Part shown: in pieces, positions 1-7,999 of the stretch | How positions within the stretch are numbered: position 1 is the stretch's first letter | Layout of the letters: each line of letters starts with the position of its first letter | Origin: DATAEY01 sp038199035 | GTDB lineage: Bacteria; Actinomycetota; Thermoleophilia; Solirubrobacterales; Solirubrobacteraceae | DNA: 31,592 nucleotides | Assembly (NCBI GenBank): GCA_038199035.1 | Contig: JBBPZM010000036.1 | Span: 1 to 31,592 of the forward strand | Direction of reading: 5' to 3' | The notes under the pieces: model-generated | What the model was told of the DNA's origin: nothing | The model's database searches: none | The model's input: only the letters and a program-made list of their open reading frames with translations | Position numbers and translations under genes: made by a program

Positions 1-686
1 GCGAGCCGATGCCACGGGCCGGGCTGCCACGCCAACGCGAGCTCGTAGCCGGCATGGGCCACCGCGGCCTGAACGCGCTCATCGAAGAGGCCGAAGGGAT
101 AGGCGAGCGTGCGGCAGGGCCGGCCGGTCAGGCGCTCGATCGCGGCCTTGGAGTCGGACAGCTCAGCGGCCAGCGCGTCGTCGTCGAGGAGGCGCAGGTC
201 GGGGTGGGACATGGTGTGCGAGCCCAGCTCCATGCCGGCTTGCACCAGCGAGTGGGCCTCGCGCTCGTCGAGCAGCCGTCCGGCGGGGCCGGTGACGTCG
301 ACGTGCTGGGCGGCCCACTGGCCCGGACATACGTAGAACGTCGCCGGGATCTCGAGTCGACCCAGCAGCGGCGCCACCACGGTGAGCCCGTCGCGCCAGC
401 CGTCGTCGAACGTGAGGACGGCGGTCCGGGGCGGGGGAGGCTCGCTGGCACCCCGGTCGAGCAGGCCCTCGACCGACAGGAAGCGGTAGCCGCGCCGTCG
501 CAGCAGCTCGACATGGGCCCGGAAGTGGCGCGGCGGTACGACGATCTGGTTCGGGTCGTCCTCGTCGGCGGTGTCGTTGACCCCGTGGTAGACCATGACC
601 ACCGGGCGCCGCAGCGCCCGGTCGAGCATCGTCGATCGCCGCTGGGATGCCGGGCGAAGTGGATCGAGCACGCGCCCGTCGCTCAT
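1..686 (-). CDS. Polysaccharide deacetylase (NodB homology, CE4), 3' end cut by window edge
   Basis: The minus-strand frame from the ATG at 686 stays open to the left edge (228 codons visible). It carries the NodB motif series: a first strand VVMVYHGVND, the catalytic block LTFDDGWRDG, the metal-ligand block GSHTMSHPDL (H-x3-H) and a later RTLAYPFGLFDE strand. Enzymes of this family remove N- or O-acetyl groups from cell-wall or capsular polysaccharides using a divalent metal. No signal peptide is visible, so it may be cytoplasmic or peripheral; the first 20 residues are polar. A second in-frame ATG at 629 lies just before the domain and is an alternative start; neither has a clear Shine-Dalgarno sequence. 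It is divergent from the cyclic-nucleotide-binding gene with about 90 bp between. The family call is firm; the substrate cannot be read from the sequence. Confidence 0.88.
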   Translation of the reverse strand, partial: MSDGRVLDPLRPASQRRSTMLDRALRRPVVMVYHGVNDTADEDDPNQIVVPPRHFRAHVELLRRRGYRFLSVEGLLDRGASEPPPPRTAVLTFDDGWRDGLTVVAPLLGRLEIPATFYVCPGQWAAQHVDVTGPAGRLLDEREAHSLVQAGMELGSHTMSHPDLRLLDDDALAAELSDSKAAIERLTGRPCRTLAYPFGLFDERVQAAVAHAGYELALAWQPGPWHRL

Positions 687-775
687 CGGCCGATGATCCC
701 AGGCAGGGGCTTGGGCCGGCGTCGCGCACCCGGCTGCTTTCCCTGTAGGCTCGAATCCGACCCCGGAAAGGCAAG

Positions 776-1165
776 ATGGACGTCGCCCGCCTCAAAGCGA
801 TACCCCTGTTCGCCGAGGTCTCCGACGACGAGCTGCGCACGATCGCGCCGTTCGCCGAGGAGACGTCGGTCGCCCAAGGCCAGGCCCTGGTCAAGGAGGG
901 CCAGTTCTCCTACGACTTCATGGCCATCGAGGAGGGCGAGGCCGAGGTCACGCGCGAGGGCCAGCGCGTCGCCGACCTCGGCCCCGGCGACTTCTTCGGC
1001 GAGATCGGGCTGCTCGAGACCGAGCTGCGCACCGCGACCGTGACGGCCAAGAGCCCCATGCGCCTGGTCACGCTCACGGGCTGGGACATGAAGCGGCTGG
1101 AGCGCAACATCCCCCAGGCGGTGGAGGAGATCCGCCGGGTGCTCCAGCAGCGCCGGCCCACCTAG
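776..1165 (+). CDS. Stand-alone cyclic nucleotide-binding domain protein
   Basis: This 129-residue protein consists almost entirely of a cNMP-binding (CAP_ED) domain. It opens with MDVARLKAIPLFAEVSDDEL, the usual N-terminal helix ending in F-x-x-L/V-s-d-e-e-l. The phosphate-binding cassette near residues 72-90 reads FFGEIGLLETELRTATVTA, close to the canonical FGE-x-A-L-L-x(3)-pR-x-A-T-V, with E and R present and T in place of the P before R. There is no C-terminal helix-turn-helix, so it is not a complete Crp/Fnr regulator. It could be a cAMP or cGMP sensor acting on a partner protein, or a domain that has lost nucleotide binding. GGAAAGG lies about 6 bp before the ATG. Single-domain versions like this are common in actinobacteria. 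No partner is evident beside it. Confidence 0.88.
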   Translation: MDVARLKAIPLFAEVSDDELRTIAPFAEETSVAQGQALVKEGQFSYDFMAIEEGEAEVTREGQRVADLGPGDFFGEIGLLETELRTATVTAKSPMRLVTLTGWDMKRLERNIPQAVEEIRRVLQQRRPT

Positions 1166-1295
1166 AGCTTCGGCGGCCTGACGGTGGTGGCCGACCGGCC
1201 GGGCGGGACTGCGCGCCTCATCTGGCATCCTTGAGCCGCGCCGGTCGTGGCCGCTGCACGCCTCGCCGTCCCCGCCGCGTAACCCTCCTGCGTCC

Positions 1296-2630
1296 ATGGC
1301 ATCCGTCGGCCGAAGCCCCGCCCTACCGCTGCCCGCGCTCGGCGCCCGCTCGACCGATGCCGTCGGGGTGGTCCGTCGCGTCCTCGGCGTCGCCTCGCTG
1401 GCTGGGCTCGTCGCCGCCACGCTGGTGCTCGTCTCGGCCGCCGCCTCCTATCCGATCGAGGCGGTTCCCGCTCGGCTGGGCGGCTTCCCGGGCTGGCTGC
1501 GCGGACCGCTGAGCGGCACCGGCTCGCTGCTCACCGAGAGCGACTTCGCGATCTGGATCCTGATCATGACTGGCTGCTACCTGGTCGCTCTGGTTTGTGC
1601 TCCCGCGCTGCGGGCGCGCTGGGCGGCCACGGCGATCGTGGCGGCTCACCTCATCCTCCTGCTCGGGCCGCCGCTCATCTCCTCCGACTCGTTCGGATAC
1701 CTGGACTGGGCCCGCATGGGGGTTCTGCACGGCCTCAACCCCTACGCCACCCAGTCGGGGGCGGTGGTGTCGGACCCGGTCTACGGGTTCGTGCGCTGGC
1801 ACATGCTCACCTCGCCCTACGGGCCGCTGTTCACCCTCGGCACCTACGCGCTCGTCCCCCTCGGGCTGCCGGCGTCGCTGTGGGCGCTCAAGGCCGCCGT
1901 CACGCTCTCGAGCCTGGGATGCGTCGGCCTGCTGTGGCACTGCGCGCGGGCGCTCGGGCGCTCGCCGCAGGCGGCGATCCTGCTCTACGGCCTCAACCCG
2001 GCGGTGCTCGTGTACACCGTGGGCGGCTTCCACAACGACGCGATCATGATGCTGGCCGTGCTGCTGGCGGTGTACCTGATGGTCACCGCCCGCGAGGCCA
2101 CCGGAGCGCTGACGGCGGCGCTGGCCGTGGCCGTCAAGTCGTCGGCCGGGCTGATGGTCCCCTTCCTCGTCCTCGGCGCCCGTGACCGCCGGCGCGCCCT
2201 GCTCGTCGCCGTGGGCACCGGCGCCGCCGTCCTGCTCGTCGCGCTGGCGGTGTTCGGGCGCGAGGCGTTCGACTTCATCAACGTGCTGGGGACCCAGCAG
2301 AAGCTCAACTCCGGCTCGAGCGTCCCCGCGCAGCTAGGGGGTTGGTTTGGCTGGACGGGCTCGCCCACCTCGGTGCGGATCGTCGCCTCGACGCTGGGCG
2401 TGGCGGCCATCGCCCTCTTCGTCGTGCGCGCGTGGCGCGGAGCCGACTGGATCGAGTCCGCCGGCTGGGCGGAGCTGTCGCTGATGGTCGCCAGCTCATG
2501 GCTGCTGGCCTGGTACATCGTGTGGCTGGTGCCGCTGGCCGCGCTGGCCCGCGGCCGCGCGCTCCGGCTGGCGGCCGTCGGCATGACGCTGTTCGTGATC
2601 CTGGTGCGTCAGGTGCCGGTGCTCAGCTGA
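1296..2630 (+). CDS. GT-C mannosyltransferase-like integral membrane protein (MptA/MptB type)
   Basis: A 444-residue polytopic membrane protein with about 11-12 hydrophobic segments. The first large loop begins SSDSFGYLDWARMG with D131 in the position of the GT-C catalytic acid, followed by GLNPYATQ and TSPYGPLFTLGTY. A later loop has GGFHNDAIMM. This order matches polyprenyl-phosphate-mannose-dependent alpha-1,6-mannosyltransferases of the MptA/MptB type, which elongate lipomannan or related glycolipids outside the membrane. In this organism the acceptor is unknown; a generic DUF2029/GT87-type glycosyltransferase is the alternative. The ATG at 1296 has no good Shine-Dalgarno sequence, and a slightly later start is possible because the first 25 residues precede the first membrane helix. 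Its stop codon shares one base with the start of the following lipoprotein gene, suggesting translational coupling. Confidence 0.72.
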   Translation: MASVGRSPALPLPALGARSTDAVGVVRRVLGVASLAGLVAATLVLVSAAASYPIEAVPARLGGFPGWLRGPLSGTGSLLTESDFAIWILIMTGCYLVALVCAPALRARWAATAIVAAHLILLLGPPLISSDSFGYLDWARMGVLHGLNPYATQSGAVVSDPVYGFVRWHMLTSPYGPLFTLGTYALVPLGLPASLWALKAAVTLSSLGCVGLLWHCARALGRSPQAAILLYGLNPAVLVYTVGGFHNDAIMMLAVLLAVYLMVTAREATGALTAALAVAVKSSAGLMVPFLVLGARDRRRALLVAVGTGAAVLLVALAVFGREAFDFINVLGTQQKLNSGSSVPAQLGGWFGWTGSPTSVRIVASTLGVAAIALFVVRAWRGADWIESAGWAELSLMVASSWLLAWYIVWLVPLAALARGRALRLAAVGMTLFVILVRQVPVLS

Positions 2631-3256
2631 TGGGTCGGCCGGCCGTGCCTGGCTCGACTCGCGCCCCGACCGTGCCTCGCTCGACCCGCTCCGTGCGCCT
2701 GCGGCTCGCGGTGGCCGCGGTGGCCATGGTCGCCGGGCTGGCCGGGTGCGCAAGCCGTCCCATCCGGCCCTCCGCCGGCATGGTCGACCGCGAGACCTCG
2801 CGCTCGTTCAAGCGCGCCTACGACGCGTGGCACAGCATGACCACGTCGATCGCCACCGAGAAGCTCATCCGGGAGGCCCGCTCGCGCTGCCGCCCGCTGG
2901 AGCCGCTCCCGGCCGGCCAGCAGGTGTGGACCTGGACCTGCCGCATCGCCTACGACTCGCGCGCCGGCTCCAAGGGCGTCGCCTTCTACCACGTCAGGAT
3001 CGATCCGCGGGGCTGCTTCTCGGCCCGGTCGGAGAGCTTCTCGGTGGCGGTCTTCGAGCGGGTGCTGGGGCGCCTGAGCCGCAACCCGCTGGCCTACTTC
3101 AACGCCTGCCCGCTCCAGCTCACCGGCGCGCCGCCTGAGGCGCCGCCGGCCGCGCGCTCGCGGCCACACGCCGCCCCTCGCTCCCGGCCCGCCCTTCGGG
3201 GCTACCTCGGTCCGCACCGGCCGCGGGCATTGCCCGGCCCGTTGGGGCCGCCGTAG
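2630..3256 (+). CDS. Putative lipoprotein of unknown function
   Basis: A 208-residue protein whose start overlaps the previous stop by one base (TGATG). The N-terminus has basic residues (RSVRLRL), a hydrophobic stretch and a lipobox ending LAGC with the lipidated Cys at residue 40, so a membrane-anchored extracytoplasmic lipoprotein is expected. The mature part has conserved-looking Cys, Trp and Tyr residues (WTWTCRIAYDSR, FYHVRIDPRGCFSA), suggesting a small folded domain with disulfides. The last 45 residues are Pro/Arg/Ala-rich and probably disordered. I do not recognise the family. The overlap with the glycosyltransferase gene suggests co-expression and perhaps a shared envelope role. A longer upstream reading exists in the same frame, but it is antisense-like low-complexity sequence inside the glycosyltransferase gene. 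Confidence 0.7.
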   Translation: MGRPAVPGSTRAPTVPRSTRSVRLRLAVAAVAMVAGLAGCASRPIRPSAGMVDRETSRSFKRAYDAWHSMTTSIATEKLIREARSRCRPLEPLPAGQQVWTWTCRIAYDSRAGSKGVAFYHVRIDPRGCFSARSESFSVAVFERVLGRLSRNPLAYFNACPLQLTGAPPEAPPAARSRPHAAPRSRPALRGYLGPHRPRALPGPLGPP

Positions 3257-3293
3257 CTGCGCCCGTCGCCGGCGCGCACCTATGCTGGGGGCC

Positions 3294-4493
3294 ATGGATG
3301 ACGCCGGCCTCGAGCGCTTCGCGCAGCTGATCGTCGGGTTCGGGGCCAACGTCCAGCCCGGCCAGGTGGTCTCGCTCTCGACCGAGCCCGGCAAGGAGGA
3401 GCTGACGCGGGCGATCGCGGCCGTCGCATATCGCCGGGGAGCGAAGTTCGTCGACGTCTCGTCGTTCGACCTGCACGTCAAGCGGGCGCGGCTCGAGCAC
3501 GCGGCCGACGACACGCTCGACTTCGTGCCCTCGTGGTACGGCGAGCGCGTGCTGGCCCTCGGTGAGCAGCGCAGCGCCCGCGTGGCCCTGTCGGGCCCGA
3601 TCGCTCCGGGCCTCCTCGACGATCTCGATCCGGTCCGCGTGGGCCGCGACCAGCTTCCGTTCCTGCCCGAGGTCGGCCAGGTGGTCAACGAGCGCACCAC
3701 CAACTGGACGGTCTCGCCGTGCCCCAACCCCGAGTGGGCGGCGCTCGTGCATCCCGACCTGGAGCCGGCGGCCGCGCTCGCGCGCCTGTGGGAGCAGGTG
3801 GCGCACGTCTGCCGCCTCGACGAGGCCGACCCGGTGGCAGCCTGGCGCGAGCGCCTCGACACCCTGGTCGAGGCCGCCGCCAAGCTCACCTCGCGCCGCT
3901 TCGACGCCCTGCACTTCGAAGGGCCGGGAACCGACCTGCGCGTCGGGTTGCTCTCCAGCTCGGCGTGGATGGCGGCGTCGTTCGAGACGGTCAACGGCAT
4001 CGTCCACGTCCCCAACCTCCCGACCGAGGAGACGTTCACCACACCCGACCCCGCCCGCGTGGACGGAGTGGTCAGGGCCACCAAGCCGCTGGCCCTGCCC
4101 GGGACGATCGTCCGCGGGCTCAGCGTGCGCTTCGAGGCCGGGCGCGCGGTGGGCATCGAGGCCGAGTCGGGGGCCGAGACCCTCCGCGCGACCTGCGCCC
4201 GCGACGAAGGCGCGAGCCGCCTGGGCGAGGTCGCGCTGGTCGACGGCGAGGGCCGGATCGGCCCCCTGGACACCGTCTTCTACGACACGCTGCTGGACGA
4301 GAACGCCGCCAGCCACATCGCGCTAGGCCGAGCGTACGAGTTCACGGTCGACGACCCGGCCGACCGCCAGCGCGCGAACATGAGCGCCATCCACGTCGAC
4401 TTCATGATCGGGAGCGACGACGTCACGGTCACCGGCTTGACCGAGGCGGGCGAGCGGGTGCCGGTGCTCGCCCGCGGTCGCTGGCTGATCTGA
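3294..4493 (+). CDS. M29 family metallo-aminopeptidase
   Basis: A 399-residue protein, the usual length of the M29 (AmpS/AmpT/PepS, thermophilic aminopeptidase) family, which removes N-terminal residues from peptides using two metal ions in the cytoplasm. The ligand set is complete and in order: E245/E246 in NLPTEETFTTPD, E312 in LGEVALVD, H341 in ENAASHIALG, and H367 and D369 in IHVDFMIGSDD. An ATG 12 bp upstream (3282) is in frame, but the ATG at 3294 is preceded at suitable distance by a G-rich run (CTGGGGGCC), so I chose the shorter form. It is followed by about 200 bp without a convincing gene. There is no signal peptide. Family assignment is secure; peptide preference is not predictable. 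Confidence 0.93.
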   Translation: MDDAGLERFAQLIVGFGANVQPGQVVSLSTEPGKEELTRAIAAVAYRRGAKFVDVSSFDLHVKRARLEHAADDTLDFVPSWYGERVLALGEQRSARVALSGPIAPGLLDDLDPVRVGRDQLPFLPEVGQVVNERTTNWTVSPCPNPEWAALVHPDLEPAAALARLWEQVAHVCRLDEADPVAAWRERLDTLVEAAAKLTSRRFDALHFEGPGTDLRVGLLSSSAWMAASFETVNGIVHVPNLPTEETFTTPDPARVDGVVRATKPLALPGTIVRGLSVRFEAGRAVGIEAESGAETLRATCARDEGASRLGEVALVDGEGRIGPLDTVFYDTLLDENAASHIALGRAYEFTVDDPADRQRANMSAIHVDFMIGSDDVTVTGLTEAGERVPVLARGRWLI

Positions 4494-4695
4494 CGCCGAT
4501 GTCACTCGCCGTGGAGGACCGCAACCGCCGCATGTTGCCGGGCCCGTAGTCGCCGTCGAGCTACCGCCGGCGCTTCATCGCTGACGGCGCGCGCGGACGC
4601 GTGCCGGCCTGCTGGGCCATGGCATGGACGCGCCCGGCATGAGGAAGAGCAGTTTCCGAGAAGCCGGCCGCGGCCCGGTCCTCTAGCGTGGCGGC

Positions 4696-5154
4696 ATGCT
4701 CAAGCGAATAACCCACACCTTCATCCACGTCCTCGACCAGGACGAGGCGCTCGACTTCTACGTCGGCAAGCTGGGGATGGTCGTACACACCGACGCCGAC
4801 CTGGGCGTCATGCGCTTCCTGACGGTGACGCTTCCGAACCAGCCCGACGTCCAGCTCGTCCTGACGGTGCCGGGACCACCCGCGTACGACGACTCCACGG
4901 CTGCGGAGATCCGCGAGCTCGTCGCCAAGGGTGGCGCGGGCGGCGGCGTGATCTTCGAGACCGACGACTGCCGGGGCACCTACGAGAGCCTGCGAGCGGC
5001 GGGAGTCGAGTTTACACAGGAGCCGACCGAGCGCTTCTATGGGACCGACTGCGGACTGCGCGATCCGTTCGGGAACCCGATCCGCTTCACCCAGCCGCCG
5101 GACGGGCCGATCGAGGTGCCGTCGACCGATGAGCTCCAGGCCGAATTTGGCTAA
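4696..5154 (+). CDS. VOC superfamily protein (glyoxalase/dioxygenase fold)
   Basis: A 152-residue protein with the two beta-alpha-beta-beta-beta modules of the vicinal oxygen chelate fold. It opens HTFIHVLDQDEALDFYVGKL with a His at the usual first metal-ligand position, and ends with GLRDPFGNPIRFTQPP, the typical last strand with acidic/aromatic residues. Members include glyoxalase I, ring-cleaving dioxygenases and antibiotic-binding proteins; single-copy stand-alone versions like this are usually annotated only as VOC family. The visible sequence does not allow a substrate to be named. The start ATG follows GTGGCGGC, a weak Shine-Dalgarno sequence. It converges with the DDN reductase gene at 5203-5724, with about 50 bp between them. 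Confidence 0.88.
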   Translation: MLKRITHTFIHVLDQDEALDFYVGKLGMVVHTDADLGVMRFLTVTLPNQPDVQLVLTVPGPPAYDDSTAAEIRELVAKGGAGGGVIFETDDCRGTYESLRAAGVEFTQEPTERFYGTDCGLRDPFGNPIRFTQPPDGPIEVPSTDELQAEFG

Positions 5155-5202
5155 GCACCGCGCGGCGGCCCCCAGCGCTCGCTTGCTCGAGCAGGGAACG
5201 CC

Positions 5203-5724
5203 TTACGCGCCGGCGTCTGACTCGCGCGCGTTGAGCTGGACGATCGGGATCGTCCGGTTCGCCTTCGCCGCGTCTCGACGGTACGTCGCGTAGGGCGCGA
5301 AGACACGGTCGGCTAGCGTCCAGAGGCGGTGGCGCTCAGCTTCGTCGCTGACCACCGCCGCCCTCATGGGGATGCCCCCGAGCGTGACGTCGGGGTGGGC
5401 CCGAAGGTTGTGAAACCACGCCGGGTGCTTCGCGTCGCCGGCCTTCGAGGCGATGATCGTGACCCGGTCCCCGTCGTGGAAGTAGATGACTCCGTTGCGC
5501 CGCACCGCGCCGCTCTTCGCGCCCCGGGTCTCGAGCAGGGCGGTCGGGAGGACGATCCCCATGCCGACGCGCCCCCGGGTCGCCCGCAGCAGATACGGAT
5601 CGAGCTTCCAGACGACGTTGACCGAGATGAACCTCCCCAGGCGGGTGCTGGAGAACCAGGCAAAGGCGCGGCTGAACAAGCTGCGCGGGCGGTTGGGGTC
5701 GACGTACCTGAGCTGAGCGGTCAT
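5203..5724 (-). CDS. DDN-family (F420H2-dependent) nitroreductase/quinone reductase
   Basis: A 173-residue protein of the deazaflavin-dependent nitroreductase (DDN, formerly DUF385) family. Diagnostic segments are LLETRGAKSGAVRRNGVIYF (cofactor phosphate-binding turn), DGDRVTIIASKAGDAKHPAW and FHNLRAHPDVTL. Family members use reduced F420 to reduce quinones or nitro compounds and are nearly confined to F420-producing actinobacteria and some chloroflexi, which supports the host assignment. The N-terminal 40 residues (RSLFSRAFAWFSSTRLGRF) are amphipathic and could bind the membrane, as in mycobacterial Ddn. A divergent paralogue lies at 18213-18668. No F420 biosynthesis gene is in the window, so F420 use is inferred from family. 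The ATG at 5724 has no strong Shine-Dalgarno sequence. Confidence 0.9.
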   Translation of the reverse strand: MTAQLRYVDPNRPRSLFSRAFAWFSSTRLGRFISVNVVWKLDPYLLRATRGRVGMGIVLPTALLETRGAKSGAVRRNGVIYFHDGDRVTIIASKAGDAKHPAWFHNLRAHPDVTLGGIPMRAAVVSDEAERHRLWTLADRVFAPYATYRRDAAKANRTIPIVQLNARESDAGA

Positions 5725-5897
5725 CGGCTGGACCGTCTGAACCCTTCAGACGAGATCGATCGTGCGGGGATCCGTGTGCGCCTTGCGGCGGGCCTGGCGG
5801 AGCCTGCGCCTCGACCGGCGGGCGAGTGCCCGGATCGGCCGCGCGCTAGGGGGACGGCTATACAAGCCGACTCTAGCGGGGCTTTCTGACTCTCTAG

Positions 5898-5987
5898 CGG
5901 AGAGGGAGGGATTCGAACCCTCGAACGAGGTTGACCCCCGTTACGCGATTTCCAGTCGCGCCCGTTCAACCGCTCCGGCACCTCTCC
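5898..5987 (-). tRNA. tRNA-Ser (anticodon GGA)
   Basis: Read on the minus strand, this 90-nt gene folds as a class II tRNA. The acceptor arms GGAGAGG and CCTCTCC pair perfectly over 7 bp, with discriminator base G. The anticodon stem CGCGA/TCGCG encloses the 7-nt loop CTGGAAA, giving anticodon GGA (codons UCC/UCU). A long variable arm follows, and the T arm contains GGGTTCGAATCCC. The 3' CCA is not encoded (the genome reads CTA after the discriminator). Protein-like open frames crossing this gene are artefacts. Confidence 0.97.
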
Positions 5988-6064
5988 GGGTACGTCAGGC
6001 CGCGGCGCGGTCGGCGAAGGGTAGCGGCGGATCGGATGCCAGCCGCCCTCGCCGTCTGCCGCTG

Positions 6065-6550
6065 TCAGCTCGCTGGGACGCCGTCGGCCGCACGGTGCAA
6101 GGCGGCGATCTCGAGCTTGCCCATCTTCAGCATCGCCTCCATCGCGCGCCGGGCCCGCTCGGGGTCCGGGTCGGCGAACAGCTCGTCCATCCCGGTCGGT
6201 ACGACCTGCCAGGACAGGCCGTATCTGTCCTTGAGCCAGCCGCACGGCCCTTCTTCGCCGCCCTCGGACAGCCGTTCCCAGTAGTAGTCGACCTCCTCCT
6301 GGGTCTCGCAGTCGATCTGGAAGGAGACGGCCTCGTCGAATGTGAACTGCGGGCCGCCGTTGATGGCGACGAACCGCTGCCCGTCCAGCTCGTACTCCAC
6401 GGTCATGACCATGCCGGCCGGTCGCGGGCCTGCGTCGGTGTAGGGGGTGACGTTGACGATCCGCGAGCTATTGAAGACCGAGGTGTAGAAGTCCGCGGCC
6501 TCCTCGGCCTCGGTGTCGAACCACAGGTTGGGGGTGATCCTGGTCGGCAT
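6065..6550 (-). CDS. VOC family protein, PhnB-like (3-demethylubiquinone methyltransferase-like domain)
   Basis: A 161-residue VOC-fold protein of the PhnB-like subgroup. It starts MPTRITPNLWFDTEAEEAAD followed by FYTSVFNSSRI, contains GQRFVAINGGPQFTFDEAVS and CETQEEVDYYWERLSEGGEE, and has the signature WLKDRYGLSWQVVPTGMDEL. Despite the historical methyltransferase name, these are generally uncharacterised cytoplasmic VOC proteins. The ATG at 6550 is chosen over an in-frame one at 6631 because AGAGGAGAC sits at normal distance upstream and the domain begins immediately. The last residues (MLKMGKLEIAALHRA) are also typical of the subgroup. It is downstream of and co-oriented with nothing obvious; the tRNA gene lies beyond its 3' end. 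Confidence 0.9.
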   Translation of the reverse strand: MPTRITPNLWFDTEAEEAADFYTSVFNSSRIVNVTPYTDAGPRPAGMVMTVEYELDGQRFVAINGGPQFTFDEAVSFQIDCETQEEVDYYWERLSEGGEEGPCGWLKDRYGLSWQVVPTGMDELFADPDPERARRAMEAMLKMGKLEIAALHRAADGVPAS

Positions 6551-6670
6551 GGCGCTGTCTCCTCTCTGGCGGCGGGACGCGAGCTCCCCGCGAATGGATA
6601 CTGCACCTGTAGACCGTCGCCCGACGCGCAATTGAGCGCTTCGGGCGAGTAATCGACGTAGGGTGAGCGA

Positions 6671-6925
6671 GTGCTCGGTGCGATCATCCTCGGCCTGCTA
6701 GCCGGCTACATCGGACGGGCGATCACGCCCGGCCGGGGGCCGACGGGCTGCATCCCCACGACCGCGCTCGGGTTCCTCGGCTCGCTGGTCGGCTACTTCA
6801 TCTTCACCGAGCTGCTGCACATCGGGGACGCCGGCGTCTTCGACATCGGCGGGCTGCCGGGGGCGGTGATCGGGGTGGTCGTCGTCCTGCTCGGGCTGCG
6901 GGCCGTCCACGGCCGGCGGCGCTGA
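6671..6925 (+). CDS. GlsB/YeaQ/YmgE-type small membrane protein
   Basis: An 84-residue integral membrane protein starting at GTG with AGGGTGAG 5-6 bp upstream. It has three hydrophobic segments with the Gly-rich pattern of the transglycosylase-associated/GlsB family: ILGLLAGYIGRAITPGR, CIPTTALGFLGSLVGYF, and a last segment GGLPGAVIGVVVVLLGL. These small proteins are linked to general stress responses, but their mechanism is unknown. A second family member is encoded at 8519-8797. The gene converges with the one at 6943-7233, leaving only 17 bp. Confidence 0.85.
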   Translation: MLGAIILGLLAGYIGRAITPGRGPTGCIPTTALGFLGSLVGYFIFTELLHIGDAGVFDIGGLPGAVIGVVVVLLGLRAVHGRRR

Positions 6926-6942
6926 CGCGCCCAGCCGGCGCG

Positions 6943-7233
6943 CTACTCGGCTTCGGCGTCCAGCGTCGTGGCCAGCACGATGTGCTGACGGGCCACGGCG
7001 ATGAACTCGCGCCGGACCGTCTCACCGGGGAGGCCCTGGTCGCTCAGCGCCTGGATGCTCGCATCGGTCAGCGAGACGAAGTCGCGCTCGGACGAGTTGA
7101 GGAAGTCCGAGACGCGGCTGCGATAGCCGTCGCGCGGAAGGGTCAGTAGTCCACTGATGCGGTAGCGCGCGGTCTCGAGGAGCACGCGCTCGGAGCGGTG
7201 CTGCATGCTGGCGACGGAATCTAGCGAGGCCAC
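6943..7233 (-). CDS. Conserved hypothetical protein (DUF6812-like)
   Basis: A 96-residue soluble protein. The core, SERVLLETARYRISGLLTLP then RVSDFLNSSERDFVSLTDAS, resembles the small actinobacterial DUF6812-type family (a beta-rich domain with an R-x-S/x-D-x-L-N motif and a following F-x-x-L-T-D-A strand). I name the family from memory of this pattern and hold it moderately. The GTG start at 7233 is abutted by GGAGAAGG, which is too close for normal initiation, so the ATG at 7206, immediately before the conserved core, is a real alternative. No function can be assigned. The neighbour on the other strand is the GlsB-like membrane protein. Confidence 0.72.
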   Translation of the reverse strand: MASLDSVASMQHRSERVLLETARYRISGLLTLPRDGYRSRVSDFLNSSERDFVSLTDASIQALSDQGLPGETVRREFIAVARQHIVLATTLDAEAE

Positions 7234-7394
7234 CTTCTCCGGTTCGGACGATCTCGTCCCGAACTTGAGCGGCGCCTGTCGACCCTGCGGGCCGGCGGCT
7301 CCCCGCAGGAACGGGGAACCGCCGGAAAGATCGCCGCGCCGCTCGCGGCTACGACGCGAGGCAGAGCGGCGAATGAGCCGCCGCCGGCTCGGGC

Positions 7395-7874
7395 CTACGG
7401 CGCCAGGCAGAGCGCCTGGACCACGAGGCGCAGCTCCTGCGTGGTGGCGTTGTTGCCGCGGGCGCGCACGCCGTCGGAGCCGGCCAGCGGCACGAGCCGG
7501 GTGAAGGCGATCGACGTGCCCGGGCCCTCGTAGGCCTTGTTGGCCGGGTTGAGCCAGCGGGTCCCGCCGGCCAGCACCTGCTCCCCGCGCGCGCAGAAGG
7601 CCTGCTGGGAGGCGGCGTTGCCCGGAGGCACGCCGATGCTGCTCTCGCGCACGCTGACCGTGCGCAGGTTGCGTCGCCCCACGGCCGCGTTGCCGAGCTT
7701 GCTGTAGGAGACGGCGAGTGTTCCCAGATCGCTGTTCTGCACCGCGAACGGGCGCAGCTGGAGGGTCCCGACGCTGTTGGCGGCCAGCGCAGAGGCCGTC
7801 CCGCCGAGCGCGACGAACAGGGCGATGTAGCCGACGACGTGGTGGCGCATGTGACGGCCGAGCTTTCCGAGCAT
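7395..7874 (-). CDS. Small secreted protein, Solirubrobacterales-type
   Basis: A 159-residue protein with an N-terminal signal sequence, MLGKLGRHMRHHVVGYIALF continuing VALGGTASALAA. This HHVVxYxALFxALGGTAxA leader is a recurring feature of many small secreted or collagen-like proteins in Thermoleophilia. The mature part has V-G-T-x-Q-L, N-S-D-L-G-T and S-K-L-G-N-A-A-V repeats of the sort that form a beta-solenoid or stalk, then a globular tail with two Cys (FCARGEQVLAGG and QALCLAP) that could form one disulfide. The ATG at 7874 is preceded by GAGGAGG; an upstream in-frame start at 7907 lacks one. Function unknown, probably cell-surface or extracellular. Confidence 0.82.
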   Translation of the reverse strand: MLGKLGRHMRHHVVGYIALFVALGGTASALAANSVGTLQLRPFAVQNSDLGTLAVSYSKLGNAAVGRRNLRTVSVRESSIGVPPGNAASQQAFCARGEQVLAGGTRWLNPANKAYEGPGTSIAFTRLVPLAGSDGVRARGNNATTQELRLVVQALCLAP

Positions 7875-7999
7875 GTGGATGGTCCTCCTCGAGCGGCCGG
7901 CGGGCACAGCGCGCAGCCGCGGTTTGCGGGGTGATGGTGTGCCGCCTTAACCCGGCTCGGGGAGGAAGGGTTGCGCGCGCTGGCGTAGGGTGGGGGGAC

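Noticed and set aside
4494..4695. Gap after the aminopeptidase, with a 16-codon frame at 4499-4549
   Set aside because: Too short and without support; no hairpin or promoter was convincing.
5721..6245. Minus-strand frame containing a PERLNGRDWKSRNGG-type peptide
   Set aside because: This is the well-known spurious translation of a tRNA-Ser gene, which lies at 5898-5987.
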